A DNA stretch of 64,000 bases from Cyclobacterium jeungdonense (GTDB taxonomy: Bacteria > Bacteroidota > Bacteroidia > Cytophagales > Cyclobacteriaceae). Shown piece after piece: positions 44,287 to 52,677 of this stretch. Under the pieces are notes generated by a model, which had not been told where the DNA came from, made no database searches, and worked only from the letters and a program-made list of their open reading frames with translations. Location of the stretch: the NCBI RefSeq assembly GCF_010994275.1, contig NZ_WMCD01000012.1, positions 62,001 through 126,000 on the forward strand, read 5' to 3'. The translations under genes were made by a program, and so were the position numbers. The stretch's first letter is position 1, and each line of letters starts with the position of its first letter.

Positions 44287-45657
44287 TCAATCTCCCCCTT
44301 TTGCGGGTCCAAAAAGCAAGGTAAATGTTGTCATTTCCAGGGGTGAGGAGGTTACTTCCAGACTACCTTGGTGAAGGTGCATGATTTGGCGGGAAATGGC
44401 CAGCCCTATACCACTTCCGGATTTTTTAGTGGTGTAAAAAGGTACGAAGATTCTCTCGATAGCTTCGGGTACTATGCCTTCTCCAAAGTCAGTAACCTGT
44501 ATCATCGGGATCGCGTGGCTGTTCTTTCCGGCTCTCAATTCAATAGTGCGGTTGGTAGCCTTTTCCATGGCTTCTTTGGCATTTTTTATCAGGTTGATCA
44601 AGATCATCTGGATCATCTCACGGTCAGCGCGCACACTTAAATCAATTGGATCGCATTGGGCCTTTAAGGAAATCCGGGAAGCAGAAAGATCCTCTTTCAT
44701 GAGTACACAAATGTGCTCGAAGAGTGCACTCACCTTAAACAATTTTAGTTTAGGTTGTGGAATATTGGTATAATCTCGATAAGCGTTTACAAAATCCACA
44801 AGACCAATACTCCTCCGGGAGATGGTGGCCAGTCCTTCAGATAGGTCCAGGTAACTGTCTTTTTTAAGAACTAACCCTTGCGGTATTTCTTCTACATCTT
44901 CCTCCACTATGGTGCCCAGGGAATTGGCAAGGCTGGCAATGGGAGTCATGGAGTTCATGATTTCATGCCTAAGGACTTTCGTTAGGTTTTGCCAGGCTTT
45001 CAATTCGTTTTTCTGTAGCTCCGTTTTTATGTTTTGAAAAGATAGGAGGGTCCAGCTCATGCCGTCCATTTTGAATGCGGCAGATTGTACATTGAGGTGT
45101 AGGTCGCCATTGATCCTTATTGAAAACGATCCCCCCGGATTCAAGGTAAGCACTTTTTTCAAAAGTTCTCTGGATAGTTTCCCCAGGTCATTGATATCTT
45201 TAAACTGGGGAATCTGCAGTAATTGTTTGGCGGCACCGTTGATCACGCCGATTTTGCCGCCGCTTTCAAAAGATAGAATACCGGTATTGATATGCTGAAT
45301 CATAATCTGAAGGAAAAGCACCTGCTCCTCCTTTTCCGCCCGGGTTTTTTTAAAAGCTGCAATTACTTCGTTAAATGAAAGGTTCATCTCCCTGAAAGAC
45401 TTTCCCAACCTGCTGTCTTTGGTAAAAGAAGATGAAAAATCCGAATAGCGGATAGAATCCAGGAATCGGGTGATTTTTCTATTGGTGGTATTGGCAAAAG
45501 TAATCAGGTTTATGGTCTGAAAAACAAGAACCAGGGAGCAGAGGATACCGGGCAAAAGGGAATGATCTCGAAAATAAAAAAGCATGCCAATATAAACGGA
45601 ACAAACAATGAGCAGTACTCGGAATACGATTCCTATTGCAAAGGATTTAAAGCCCAT
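44287..45657 (-). CDS. NtrY-like sensor histidine kinase
   Basis: This 456-residue protein from ATG 45657 (TTG 45666 is possible) has two N-terminal membrane helices within residues 1-50. A HAMP/linker-like segment follows, then a PAS-like region (about 115-215), a HisKA motif with the phosphorylated His in KVLRHEIMNSMTPI, and a HATPase domain (NLIKNAKEAM, DFGEGI, GSGIGLAISRQ). It resembles NtrY/AtoS-type kinases. There is almost no periplasmic loop between the helices, so the signal may be inside the membrane or cytoplasm. Its start overlaps the end of the NtrC-type gene by 11 bp, so the pair is translationally coupled. It should phosphorylate that regulator, which in turn controls the export genes around it. 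Confidence 0.9.
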   Translation of the reverse strand: MGFKSFAIGIVFRVLLIVCSVYIGMLFYFRDHSLLPGILCSLVLVFQTINLITFANTTNRKITRFLDSIRYSDFSSSFTKDSRLGKSFREMNLSFNEVIAAFKKTRAEKEEQVLFLQIMIQHINTGILSFESGGKIGVINGAAKQLLQIPQFKDINDLGKLSRELLKKVLTLNPGGSFSIRINGDLHLNVQSAAFKMDGMSWTLLSFQNIKTELQKNELKAWQNLTKVLRHEIMNSMTPIASLANSLGTIVEEDVEEIPQGLVLKKDSYLDLSEGLATISRRSIGLVDFVNAYRDYTNIPQPKLKLFKVSALFEHICVLMKEDLSASRISLKAQCDPIDLSVRADREMIQMILINLIKNAKEAMEKATNRTIELRAGKNSHAIPMIQVTDFGEGIVPEAIERIFVPFYTTKKSGSGIGLAISRQIMHLHQGSLEVTSSPLEMTTFTLLFGPAKGGD

Positions 45658-47035
45658 AGCGCTCAAGTCTTCGGTAAAGGGACGATCGGGTTAGCCCCAG
45701 TTCTTCTGCAGCTCGGGTGATATGCCCGTTGTGTTTTTGCAATGCCTTTCGGATCAGGATTTTCTCTACATCTTCGATATTAAGGTGGTCCAGGTTAATG
45801 GTCTCCTCCAGTTTTTCTGGCTCCATTTGCTTTTGCATAAACAGGTCTTCCGGTTGGAGCACGCTGCGGTCGGTCATGATCACGGCGCGCTCTATACTGT
45901 GTTGTAGTTCCCTGATATTTCCCGGCCAGGAATACTTTTGCATCCTTTTGATCAGGGCCTCCCCGGCTTTTCGGATATCTTTATTGTATTTTTTGGAATA
46001 GATGCCGATAAAATGGTTGGCCAGCGGCATGATGTCTTCCAGCCGCTCCCGAAGTGGGGGAAGGGTAATTTCAATGGTGTTGATGCGATAAAGGAGGTCT
46101 TGCCGGAAACTGTTGTCGTAAACCATGTTGTGGATGGCCATATTGGTGGCAGATATCAAGCGAATATTGACGGGAATGGCCTTATTGGATCCTACACGGG
46201 TAACCTCCCGGTTTTGAAGGGCAGCCAGCAATTTGGATTGGAGCGGCAAGGGGAGATTGCCGATCTCATCCAGAAAGAGGGTACCTTTGTGAGCCTGCTC
46301 AAAGCGCCCTGCCCGATCTTCCTTGGCATCTGTAAAGGCGCCCCTTTTATGGCCGAACAGCTCGCTTTCAAACAACGTATCGGTGATCGCCCCCAAATCC
46401 ACTCCTACGAAAGCCTCTCGGTGTCGCTTGGAGTTCCTGTGGATGGCCCTTGCGACCAGTTCTTTTCCGGTGCCGTTTTCTCCCAAAATCAAGACGTTGG
46501 CATCGGTGGCCGCCACCCGATCGATGGTTTCAAAGACCTTTATCATGGAAGGGCTTAGACCAATGATGTCTTTGTATTTATTGTCCATGTCCTTAAAAAA
46601 CTGCTGCTGCTGGTCCTTCAACTGGGAAATTTCGAGTTTCGACTGCCTGAGTTGCACGGCGGCATTCAGGGTAGCCAGTAATTTTTCGTTTTCCCAGGGT
46701 TTAAGTACAAAATCGGTAGCACCTTCCTTGATGGCCTTTACAGCGGTATTTACATCGCCATAAGCGGTGATCAGCACCACCACGGCAGAAGAGTCCAGTT
46801 CCAGGATCCTGTCAAGCCAATAGAACCCTTCCTGCCCACTACTTACATCTTTGGTAAAATTCATATCGAGGAGCACCACATCGTACTGCTCGTTCACCAT
46901 CAAGATCGGTAACAAACCCGGATTGGTTTCCGTATCGACTTGTCCGAAATGCCTTTTCAAAAAGATTTTCGCTGCTTTCAGCAAATCTTCATTATCATCG
47001 ATGATCAGTATTTTACCGGCCTTTTGCTCTATCAT
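45647..47035 (-). CDS. NtrC-type sigma-54-dependent response regulator
   Basis: This 462-residue protein has a receiver domain with Asp57 as the phosphorylation site (VVLLDMNF). The AAA+ domain has Walker A GENGTGKE at 185-192, the sigma-54 contact loop GAFTDA at 232-237 (canonical is GAFTGA), and Walker B GTLFLDEIGN at 251-260. A Fis-type helix-turn-helix ends the protein (GHITRAAEELGLTRSSLYRRL). It activates RNA polymerase with sigma-54 from distant dyad sites. Three identical dyads lie at fixed distance from -24-like elements before the export genes at 36337, 42200 and 47356; the last lies in the intergenic region it shares with HlyD. The Asp in the contact loop occurs in other regulators but deserves notice. 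Confidence 0.93.
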   Translation of the reverse strand: MIEQKAGKILIIDDNEDLLKAAKIFLKRHFGQVDTETNPGLLPILMVNEQYDVVLLDMNFTKDVSSGQEGFYWLDRILELDSSAVVVLITAYGDVNTAVKAIKEGATDFVLKPWENEKLLATLNAAVQLRQSKLEISQLKDQQQQFFKDMDNKYKDIIGLSPSMIKVFETIDRVAATDANVLILGENGTGKELVARAIHRNSKRHREAFVGVDLGAITDTLFESELFGHKRGAFTDAKEDRAGRFEQAHKGTLFLDEIGNLPLPLQSKLLAALQNREVTRVGSNKAIPVNIRLISATNMAIHNMVYDNSFRQDLLYRINTIEITLPPLRERLEDIMPLANHFIGIYSKKYNKDIRKAGEALIKRMQKYSWPGNIRELQHSIERAVIMTDRSVLQPEDLFMQKQMEPEKLEETINLDHLNIEDVEKILIRKALQKHNGHITRAAEELGLTRSSLYRRLERYGL

Positions 47036-47227
47036 ATGTGTTTTGTTGAAGATCTAATCGCTTACTGAAGAAACCCAAAAGCTGTACCGGATTAATACAG
47101 CGGACAATCTTCTCCCAAAATCGGGCAATCAATGAAATTTAAGCCAATTTTTTTAATTCTTCTATTTTAGAACAAACTGGAATCGGGCTGATACCGTGTA
47201 CTTATACCATACAATTTTGGTCGCTGG

Positions 47228-47244
47228 CGGACAAATATGTTCGG
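47228..47244 (+). promoter_or_regulatory. NtrC-type activator site 3 (CGGACA-N4-TGTTCGG)
   Basis: CGGACAAATATGTTCGG, centre 47236, is 70 bp before TGGCAT at 47306. It sits in the 320-bp region between the divergent regulator and adaptor genes, so it could also influence the regulator's own expression. No gene lies in that region. Confidence 0.75.
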
Positions 47245-47305
47245 AAAAAAAATTCAGATTGCTTTACAAACCGCCTTGAATGTTATTTTTTAATGGGTTT
47301 ACTGA

Positions 47306-47321
47306 TGGCATGTTAATTGGC
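47306..47321 (+). promoter_or_regulatory. Probable sigma-54 promoter of the adaptor-ATPase-permease operon
   Basis: TGGCATGTTAATTGGC has the -24 element and TTGG at the -12 position, the best -12 of the three. It lies 50 bp before the adaptor start at 47356. Confidence 0.65.
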
Positions 47322-47355
47322 TAGGTAAGGGAGAAATAAAAAATAGCTGCCGGAA

Positions 47356-48609
47356 ATGGACAGAAAATTAGAGAAAAAGACTTGGACCCCGAAATTGATT
47401 GCGATGCTGTCAGGAGGCACTTTGTTGCTAGCCCTGGTGCTCTATCAATTATTATTCGCAGACAGCAGGTCCAGTATGAACGTCAACAGGGACCGAATCA
47501 CCGTTGCAACTGTCAATAAGGGAGAGTTTACAGATTATATCCCGGTCAGTGGTACTATAGAGCCGGGAGAGGTTTTCTACCTGGATGCCATCGAGAGGGG
47601 AAATATCCAGGAAATCATCCGGGAATCGGGCTCTATGGTAGAAAAAGGAGATACGATTTTGAAATTGACCAATTCCAACCTCCAATTGGATGTGATGCAA
47701 AGGGAAACCGACCTCTATTTTCAGATCAATAACCTGAGACAAACCCGACTGCTTTTAGACCAAAACGACCTTAGCCAACAGGCTCAATTGGCGGAAATCG
47801 ATTACCAAATTAACTTGCTTAAGCCCCAGTATGAACGGTTCATGGAACTGCATGGAAAAAAGCTGATCTCCGACCGGGAGCTTGAGGAGGTAAAAGAGGA
47901 GTACGAATATAATTTAAAAAGGCAAAAGCTGACCTATGAATCCTATAGGAATGACTCAATAGCCCGCTCCATCCAGAAAAGGCAGTTGAGGGAATCAGAG
48001 GCGAGGATGAATCAATCCCTAAACGGCGTTGGACACATATTGGATAACCTGGTAGTAAAAGCCCCCATCGATGGGCAATTGACCACCGAACAGATTGAGG
48101 TGGGCCAATCTATAAATGCAGGGGAACGCTACGGGCAAATCGATATCATCGATAAATTCAAAGCCCGGGTACAAATTGATGAACTTTACCTGCCAAGAAT
48201 TAATACTGGTCTGAAAGGTACGTTCACTTTTTCAGGCGAAACCTATGAGCTTGAAATCGCAAAGATTTATCCCAGTGTGACCGGAGGGAGATTTGAGGTC
48301 GATATGGTGTTCAACGATGACGCCCCTACCGGCATTCGTCGGGGACAGACTGTCCGGATTCGATTGGAATTGGGAGAGAGCGAACAGGCGGTATTGCTGC
48401 CCACCGGTGGGTTTTACAAAGATACCGGAGGCAACTGGGTATTCGTGGTCAACGAAGAGACAGGAAAAGCAGAAAAAAGGAATATCCGCCTGGGCCGGAA
48501 AAACCCAGAATATTACGAAGTGATCGAGGGCCTCGGCGAAGGAGAAAAAGTGATTGTCAGTGGATATGAAAACTTCGGAAAAAATGAGGTTCTGAACCTG
48601 AGCCGTTAA
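47356..48609 (+). CDS. HlyD/MacA-like periplasmic adaptor protein
   Basis: This 417-residue protein has one N-terminal membrane anchor (about residues 13-30). A barrel-sandwich (lipoyl-like) segment appears as VSGTIEPGEVFYLDAIERGNI and later VKAPIDGQL, flanking a long coiled-coil hairpin (about 100-215). A beta-barrel region and membrane-proximal domain follow (VLLPTGGFYKDTGGNWVFVV). This is the standard order for adaptors linking an inner-membrane permease to TolC. The ATPase (48699) and the third permease (49410) follow in the same operon. With the TolC-like protein at 42876 they complete a MacAB-TolC-type exporter. Confidence 0.92.
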   Translation: MDRKLEKKTWTPKLIAMLSGGTLLLALVLYQLLFADSRSSMNVNRDRITVATVNKGEFTDYIPVSGTIEPGEVFYLDAIERGNIQEIIRESGSMVEKGDTILKLTNSNLQLDVMQRETDLYFQINNLRQTRLLLDQNDLSQQAQLAEIDYQINLLKPQYERFMELHGKKLISDRELEEVKEEYEYNLKRQKLTYESYRNDSIARSIQKRQLRESEARMNQSLNGVGHILDNLVVKAPIDGQLTTEQIEVGQSINAGERYGQIDIIDKFKARVQIDELYLPRINTGLKGTFTFSGETYELEIAKIYPSVTGGRFEVDMVFNDDAPTGIRRGQTVRIRLELGESEQAVLLPTGGFYKDTGGNWVFVVNEETGKAEKRNIRLGRKNPEYYEVIEGLGEGEKVIVSGYENFGKNEVLNLSR

Positions 48610-48698
48610 CCAATCTCGACCGGACGGTAGACAATGGCGACCCCCGCTTTGGGAAAGATAGAAACGGTACTTTAAAGGGACAAACAAAAATTTGAAAT

Positions 48699-49397
48699 AT
48701 GCTAAACATCATCAAAACCAATCAATTGAAAAAGCGGTACACTACGGAAGAGGTAGAAACCACCGCCCTGGACGATATCCAAATCGAAATAAAAAAAGGA
48801 GAGTTTGTCGCCATCATGGGACCTTCCGGATGTGGCAAGTCTACCCTGCTGAATATCATTGGCCTTTTAGACAATCCCGACGAAGGAGAATATTACTTCC
48901 TGGAAAAAGAAGTGGCCAAATTTTCGGAAAGGCAACGTTCTCAACTCAGAAAGGGAAATATCGGGTTCGTCTTTCAGAGTTTTAACCTGATCGACGAACT
49001 CACCTGCTTTGAAAATGTGGAATTACCCCTCCTGTACCTTAAAATACCTTCTGACGAACGGAAAAAGAAGGTGGAAGAAGTATTGACCAGGATGAACATC
49101 ATGCACCGGAAGAACCATTTTCCCCAACAGCTTTCCGGTGGTCAACAACAGCGGGTGGCCATCGCCAGGGCCATTGTGGCCAAGCCGGCAGTAATCCTGG
49201 CCGATGAGCCTACAGGAAACCTGGACTCCGCTAATGGAGAAGAGGTAATGCGCCTTTTGGAAGAATTGAACAATGAAGGGACCACCATTGTCATGGTCAC
49301 CCACTCCCCCCATGATGCCAACTACGCCCACCGAATCATCAACCTTTTTGATGGCAAGGTGGTGACTGAAAATATCCGGGAACAATTTCATATTTAG
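48699..49397 (+). CDS. ABC transporter ATPase of the MacB/LolD type (second)
   Basis: This 232-residue protein contains Walker A GPSGCGKST, signature LSGGQQQRVAIARAIV, Walker B VILADEPTG followed by NLDS, and the switch His in VTHSP. All motifs are canonical, in contrast to the first copy at 42200. It lies between the adaptor and the third permease with a 12-bp gap to the permease, so they should work together. The family energises mechanotransmission by FtsX-type permeases. A region shared by both ATPases, such as the IIGLLD block after Walker A, shows that they are paralogues. Confidence 0.94.
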   Translation: MLNIIKTNQLKKRYTTEEVETTALDDIQIEIKKGEFVAIMGPSGCGKSTLLNIIGLLDNPDEGEYYFLEKEVAKFSERQRSQLRKGNIGFVFQSFNLIDELTCFENVELPLLYLKIPSDERKKKVEEVLTRMNIMHRKNHFPQQLSGGQQQRVAIARAIVAKPAVILADEPTGNLDSANGEEVMRLLEELNNEGTTIVMVTHSPHDANYAHRIINLFDGKVVTENIREQFHI

Positions 49398-49409
49398 GAA
49401 GGCCTTCTT

Positions 49410-51779
49410 ATGTTCAAAAACCATTTTAAAATTGCGATAAGGGGCTTTGTCCAGCACAAACTTACCTTCTTCATTAACCTGATTGGCCTGGGCCTGGGAC
49501 TTTGGGCAGCCATTTTAATAGGATTATGGGTACAGCATGAGTATGCCATAGACAGGGATTTGGAAGATTCCAAACAGGTATACCGGATCATGGAACACCA
49601 AACCTACGGCACAGAGGTATTCACCACCACTTCCACACCAGGCATTCTGGCCAGGGAGCTGAAGGAGGTTTATCCCGAGGTGGAAAAGGCAGCTAATTAT
49701 TCCTGGATGGAGGAACACCTTTTTCAATATGCCGATAAAAAGATAAGGCTGAACGGTTTTTATGCAGAACCGGATTACCTGCAAATACAAATGTTTGATT
49801 TGCTGTACGGAGACAGGGATAAGTTGTTGATGGACAAAAGTCATATTGTTTTGACCGAGGAATCTGCCATGAAACTTTTTGGCCGAAAGGATGTAGCGGG
49901 AGAAACGGTTCTGATGAATGATGGTATAAAGCAGGTTCCCTTTATCGTTCAGGGTGTGCTGGCGAGCCTTCCTCCCACCCGTAGCGAACACTATGACTAC
50001 ATTTTACCCTACGAGATCCTATTTGACAAACCTATTAATGACTGGTTAAAAGATTGGGGTAGCAATGGGCCCAGCAGCCTGGTGAAACTAAGTAAGGAAG
50101 CCGATCCTGGAAAATTTTCCCAAAAGATAGAAAACTTTATCAAAGAACGGAATGAAGGAAGTTCAGTACAGCTTTTTGCCTTCCCCCAAGAGGACCTTTA
50201 CTTACATGGGCAGTTTAAGGAAGGCGAGCAGGTGGCAGGAAGGTTCTCGTATGTGAAGTTGTTTGCCCTGATCGGTTTTTTTATATTACTGATTGCTTGT
50301 ATCAATTTTATGAACCTCTCTACTGCCAAGTCTCAGAAGCGGGCCAGGGAAGTAGGGGTGAGGAAAGTGGTAGGCGCAGAAAACGGTACTTTGATGGTTC
50401 AGTTCCTAACCGAATCTATCTTTCTTACCTTTTTTGCAGCCCTTATGGCCCTTTTACTAGTGGAAATTTCCCTGCCGGTTTTTAACGAACTTTCAGGAAA
50501 GACCATGTCAGTACCTTATGGGGAATGGTTTTTTTGGATTCAAATGTTGGCCGTAATACTGTTCACTGGACTGTTGGCCGGCAGTTACCCTGCGTTTTAC
50601 CTGACTGCCACCAAGGTGGTGGCCGTATTTAAAAACCATTCCAATGCGGGAAAAAGTGTGGTCAGGGCCAGGAAGGGGCTGGTATTGTTTCAGTTTATTT
50701 TGGCCACCATCCTTATTATTTCTACCATAGTGGTTTACAAACAAATCAACTTTGCCTTGAACCATAATCTGGGCTACAACAAGGAGCAGTTGCTGGTAGT
50801 GCCCTTGGAGGGAAAATTGAGTGATAATTTTCAGGTATTTAAAAACCAGCTTGAGCGACTTCCGTCGGTAAAAGAGTCAAGCAGGTCCAACCATTCCCTG
50901 ATGGGAAGGAACAGGAATACAGGAAATATCAACTGGGAAGGGAAAGATCCTGATTTTACGGCCCTTTTCGAAATTATCGAAGTGGATTACAATTTCATTG
51001 AAACGCTGGGTATGAACCTGGTCAGGGGAGAAAGCTTTTCTACGGAAAAAGGTGCCGATTCCATACAGGGAGCTATTATCAACCAAAGGGCTTATGATTT
51101 GATTACTCAAAATAATCCTCAAGCTTCGACCTTCAAAATTGGGGAGGATATACGGGAAATCACAGGCGTGGTGGAAAATTTTCACTTTCAAAGTTTCCGG
51201 GAGCAAATAGAACCCGCAATTATTTTACTTGATCCTGAATATGCATCCAAGGGTTTTGTCAGGGTGGAAGCTGACGATATGCAACATACCATTGCCGCTA
51301 TTCAATCCATTGCTGAAACATTGAATCCGGATTATCCCTTCCAATACAATTTCATGGACGAAAACTATGCTAAACTATACAATGACGACGTGAGAATCAG
51401 GGAGCTGGCAAAGTATTTCAGCCTTTTGGCCATCCTCATTTCTTGTCTGGGCCTCCTGGGTCTGTCTGCTCATATTGCGGAGCAAAAAACCAAAGAAATT
51501 GGCATTCGAAAAATCCTGGGAGCTTCCACGCTTTCGATTTTGAATGTGATCAACCGGGAGTTTATATTTATCGTGGCCCTTTCCATTTTGCTGGGTTCGG
51601 GACTGGCCTTTTTGATAATGAAAAAATGGCTGTCTGGATATGCCTATCGGATCGATTTTGAATGGTGGATTGTTCCTTTGTCGGCCCTGGTAATCTTTTC
51701 AATTGCCTTTCTTACGGTGACCTTGCAGGCCCTGCGTGCGACAGGAACCAAGGCAGTCCATGCTTTGAAAACGGAGTAA
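49410..51779 (+). CDS. FtsX/MacB-like ABC transporter permease (third)
   Basis: This 789-residue protein has the same architecture as the two at 36337 and 38868: FKNHFKIAIRGFVQHKLTFFINLIGLGLG at the start (in pieces), a MacB-type periplasmic domain, a first FtsX block with RAREVGVRKVVGA, a second periplasmic domain, and a final FtsX block with KTKEIGIRKILGA. Membrane segments lie near residues 20-40, 285-305, 335-365, 380-400, 430-445 and three near the C-terminus. It is the only permease next to a canonical ATPase and an adaptor, so it is the likely core of the exporter. A bidirectional terminator follows the stop at once. Confidence 0.92.
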   Translation: MFKNHFKIAIRGFVQHKLTFFINLIGLGLGLWAAILIGLWVQHEYAIDRDLEDSKQVYRIMEHQTYGTEVFTTTSTPGILARELKEVYPEVEKAANYSWMEEHLFQYADKKIRLNGFYAEPDYLQIQMFDLLYGDRDKLLMDKSHIVLTEESAMKLFGRKDVAGETVLMNDGIKQVPFIVQGVLASLPPTRSEHYDYILPYEILFDKPINDWLKDWGSNGPSSLVKLSKEADPGKFSQKIENFIKERNEGSSVQLFAFPQEDLYLHGQFKEGEQVAGRFSYVKLFALIGFFILLIACINFMNLSTAKSQKRAREVGVRKVVGAENGTLMVQFLTESIFLTFFAALMALLLVEISLPVFNELSGKTMSVPYGEWFFWIQMLAVILFTGLLAGSYPAFYLTATKVVAVFKNHSNAGKSVVRARKGLVLFQFILATILIISTIVVYKQINFALNHNLGYNKEQLLVVPLEGKLSDNFQVFKNQLERLPSVKESSRSNHSLMGRNRNTGNINWEGKDPDFTALFEIIEVDYNFIETLGMNLVRGESFSTEKGADSIQGAIINQRAYDLITQNNPQASTFKIGEDIREITGVVENFHFQSFREQIEPAIILLDPEYASKGFVRVEADDMQHTIAAIQSIAETLNPDYPFQYNFMDENYAKLYNDDVRIRELAKYFSLLAILISCLGLLGLSAHIAEQKTKEIGIRKILGASTLSILNVINREFIFIVALSILLGSGLAFLIMKKWLSGYAYRIDFEWWIVPLSALVIFSIAFLTVTLQALRATGTKAVHALKTE

Positions 51780-51824
51780 AAAAATACCAAAGAAGGTGTA
51801 TTAACCTTTCTTTGGTATTTTGGG
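51778..51824. terminator. Bidirectional terminator between permease and dodecin genes
   Basis: AAAATACCAAAGAA (51781-51794) pairs perfectly with TTCTTTGGTATTTT (51808-51821). A-rich and T-rich flanks on the two sides give a U-run on both strands, fitting the convergent gene ends. Confidence 0.85.
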
Positions 51825-51828
51825 CTTA

Positions 51829-52032
51829 TTATTGGTTAATTTCAAATGAAATTTTTGCATTAACCCCATAGGAAACAATTTTGTTGTTTTCCACATTGGC
51901 GTTAAAATGCTTGACGTAGATGGATTTGATGTTTTTGACCGACTTTGAAGCTTCTATCAACGCATTTTTTGTGGCGTCATCAAAACTTTTTTCAGAACTG
52001 GCGATAACTTCTATTACTTTTACAATTCCCAT
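51829..52032 (-). CDS. Dodecin-family flavin-binding protein
   Basis: This 67-residue protein matches dodecins over its full length: VKVIEVIASSEKSFDDATKNALIEASKSVKNIKSIYVKHF (in pieces VKVIEVIASS, SFDDATKNALIEASK). The strand after it and the ending NAKISFEI also fit. Dodecins form hollow dodecamers that store riboflavin or flavin nucleotides in the cytoplasm. The Trp that usually stacks on the flavin, after NI/NL, is here in the context NIKSIYV, so the site may be altered. The gene stands alone, convergent with the export operon. Confidence 0.88.
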   Translation of the reverse strand: MGIVKVIEVIASSEKSFDDATKNALIEASKSVKNIKSIYVKHFNANVENNKIVSYGVNAKISFEINQ

Positions 52033-52162
52033 AGCGTTTCGGGTTTAAAATTAGATACCGAAAGCCAACCTGGCCTTCATTCTAAGATAGAATTGAGCAA
52101 ACACTATGCCTTAATCTGCTTATAATTAGACAATTAATTAATCCTTAAAAATCAGTTATCCG

Positions 52163-52636
52163 TTAACTTGGTTCATTTTCCTCCAATGCTAAAAAAACCA
52201 TTCGGTAGTCCTCGCTACCGTAGTACACGTACAACCGGTTGGCATCAATTTCGTAGGAAACAGCCTTCTCAAGACCCTCCGTGTAGGCGATATGGTGGCT
52301 TTCCTCCGGAAAAATAATGGTGCCATTTTCCGGAAAATCCCAATAGGGCAAGCCAACTTCAAATCCAATCGCTCCTTGTTCATCGTAAGAAAAGCAGGAA
52401 TGAAGCACCCCCAGATGGGTCTTGGTTTCCAGTTTAAACCTTCCCTGACATGCTTCATCTTCCTCAGCCCATTCCTGATCCAACTCAAATCCTCAAACGG
52501 GATAGGCCGGATCCTCAGCCGCCTCATCAACTTCCACTGTCTCTTCCCTATCGTCCGGCTCGCCAGGTGAGGGGATATCCTTAGAACACGAAAACACAAG
52601 CATCAATAAAGCAAGAAAGGCAGTATTTCAAATCAT
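52163..52636 (-). pseudogene. Small lipoprotein gene interrupted by two TGA stops
   Basis: One continuous frame of 158 codons runs from ATG 52636 to the stop at 52163. It is broken by TGA at codon 3 (52628-52630) and by TGA at 52493-52495. Ignoring the stops, the translation begins with NTAFLALLMLVFSCSKD, a good lipoprotein signal with lipobox FSCS. An acidic linker follows, then a domain with KTHLGVLHSCFSYDE, FEVGLPYWDFPENG and YEIDANRLYVYYGSED. A single C-to-T change at a CGA codon would explain each stop. The second half could be read from an internal start at 52483 without a signal peptide. The function of the intact ancestor is unknown. Confidence 0.7.
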
Positions 52637-52677
52637 CGGGAACCTTATTTAACTAAGGAACGATTAGTCAGGGGGTT

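Noticed and set aside
44368..46763. Several long plus-strand open frames opposite the kinase and regulator genes
   Set aside because: They lie entirely within well-supported minus-strand genes, have no recognisable domains, and are typical antisense shadows.
52189..52599. Minus-strand frame of 136 codons overlapping the lipoprotein pseudogene
   Set aside because: It is out of frame with the lipoprotein-like translation, and its residues (rich in Arg, Trp and Met without pattern) look like a shadow.
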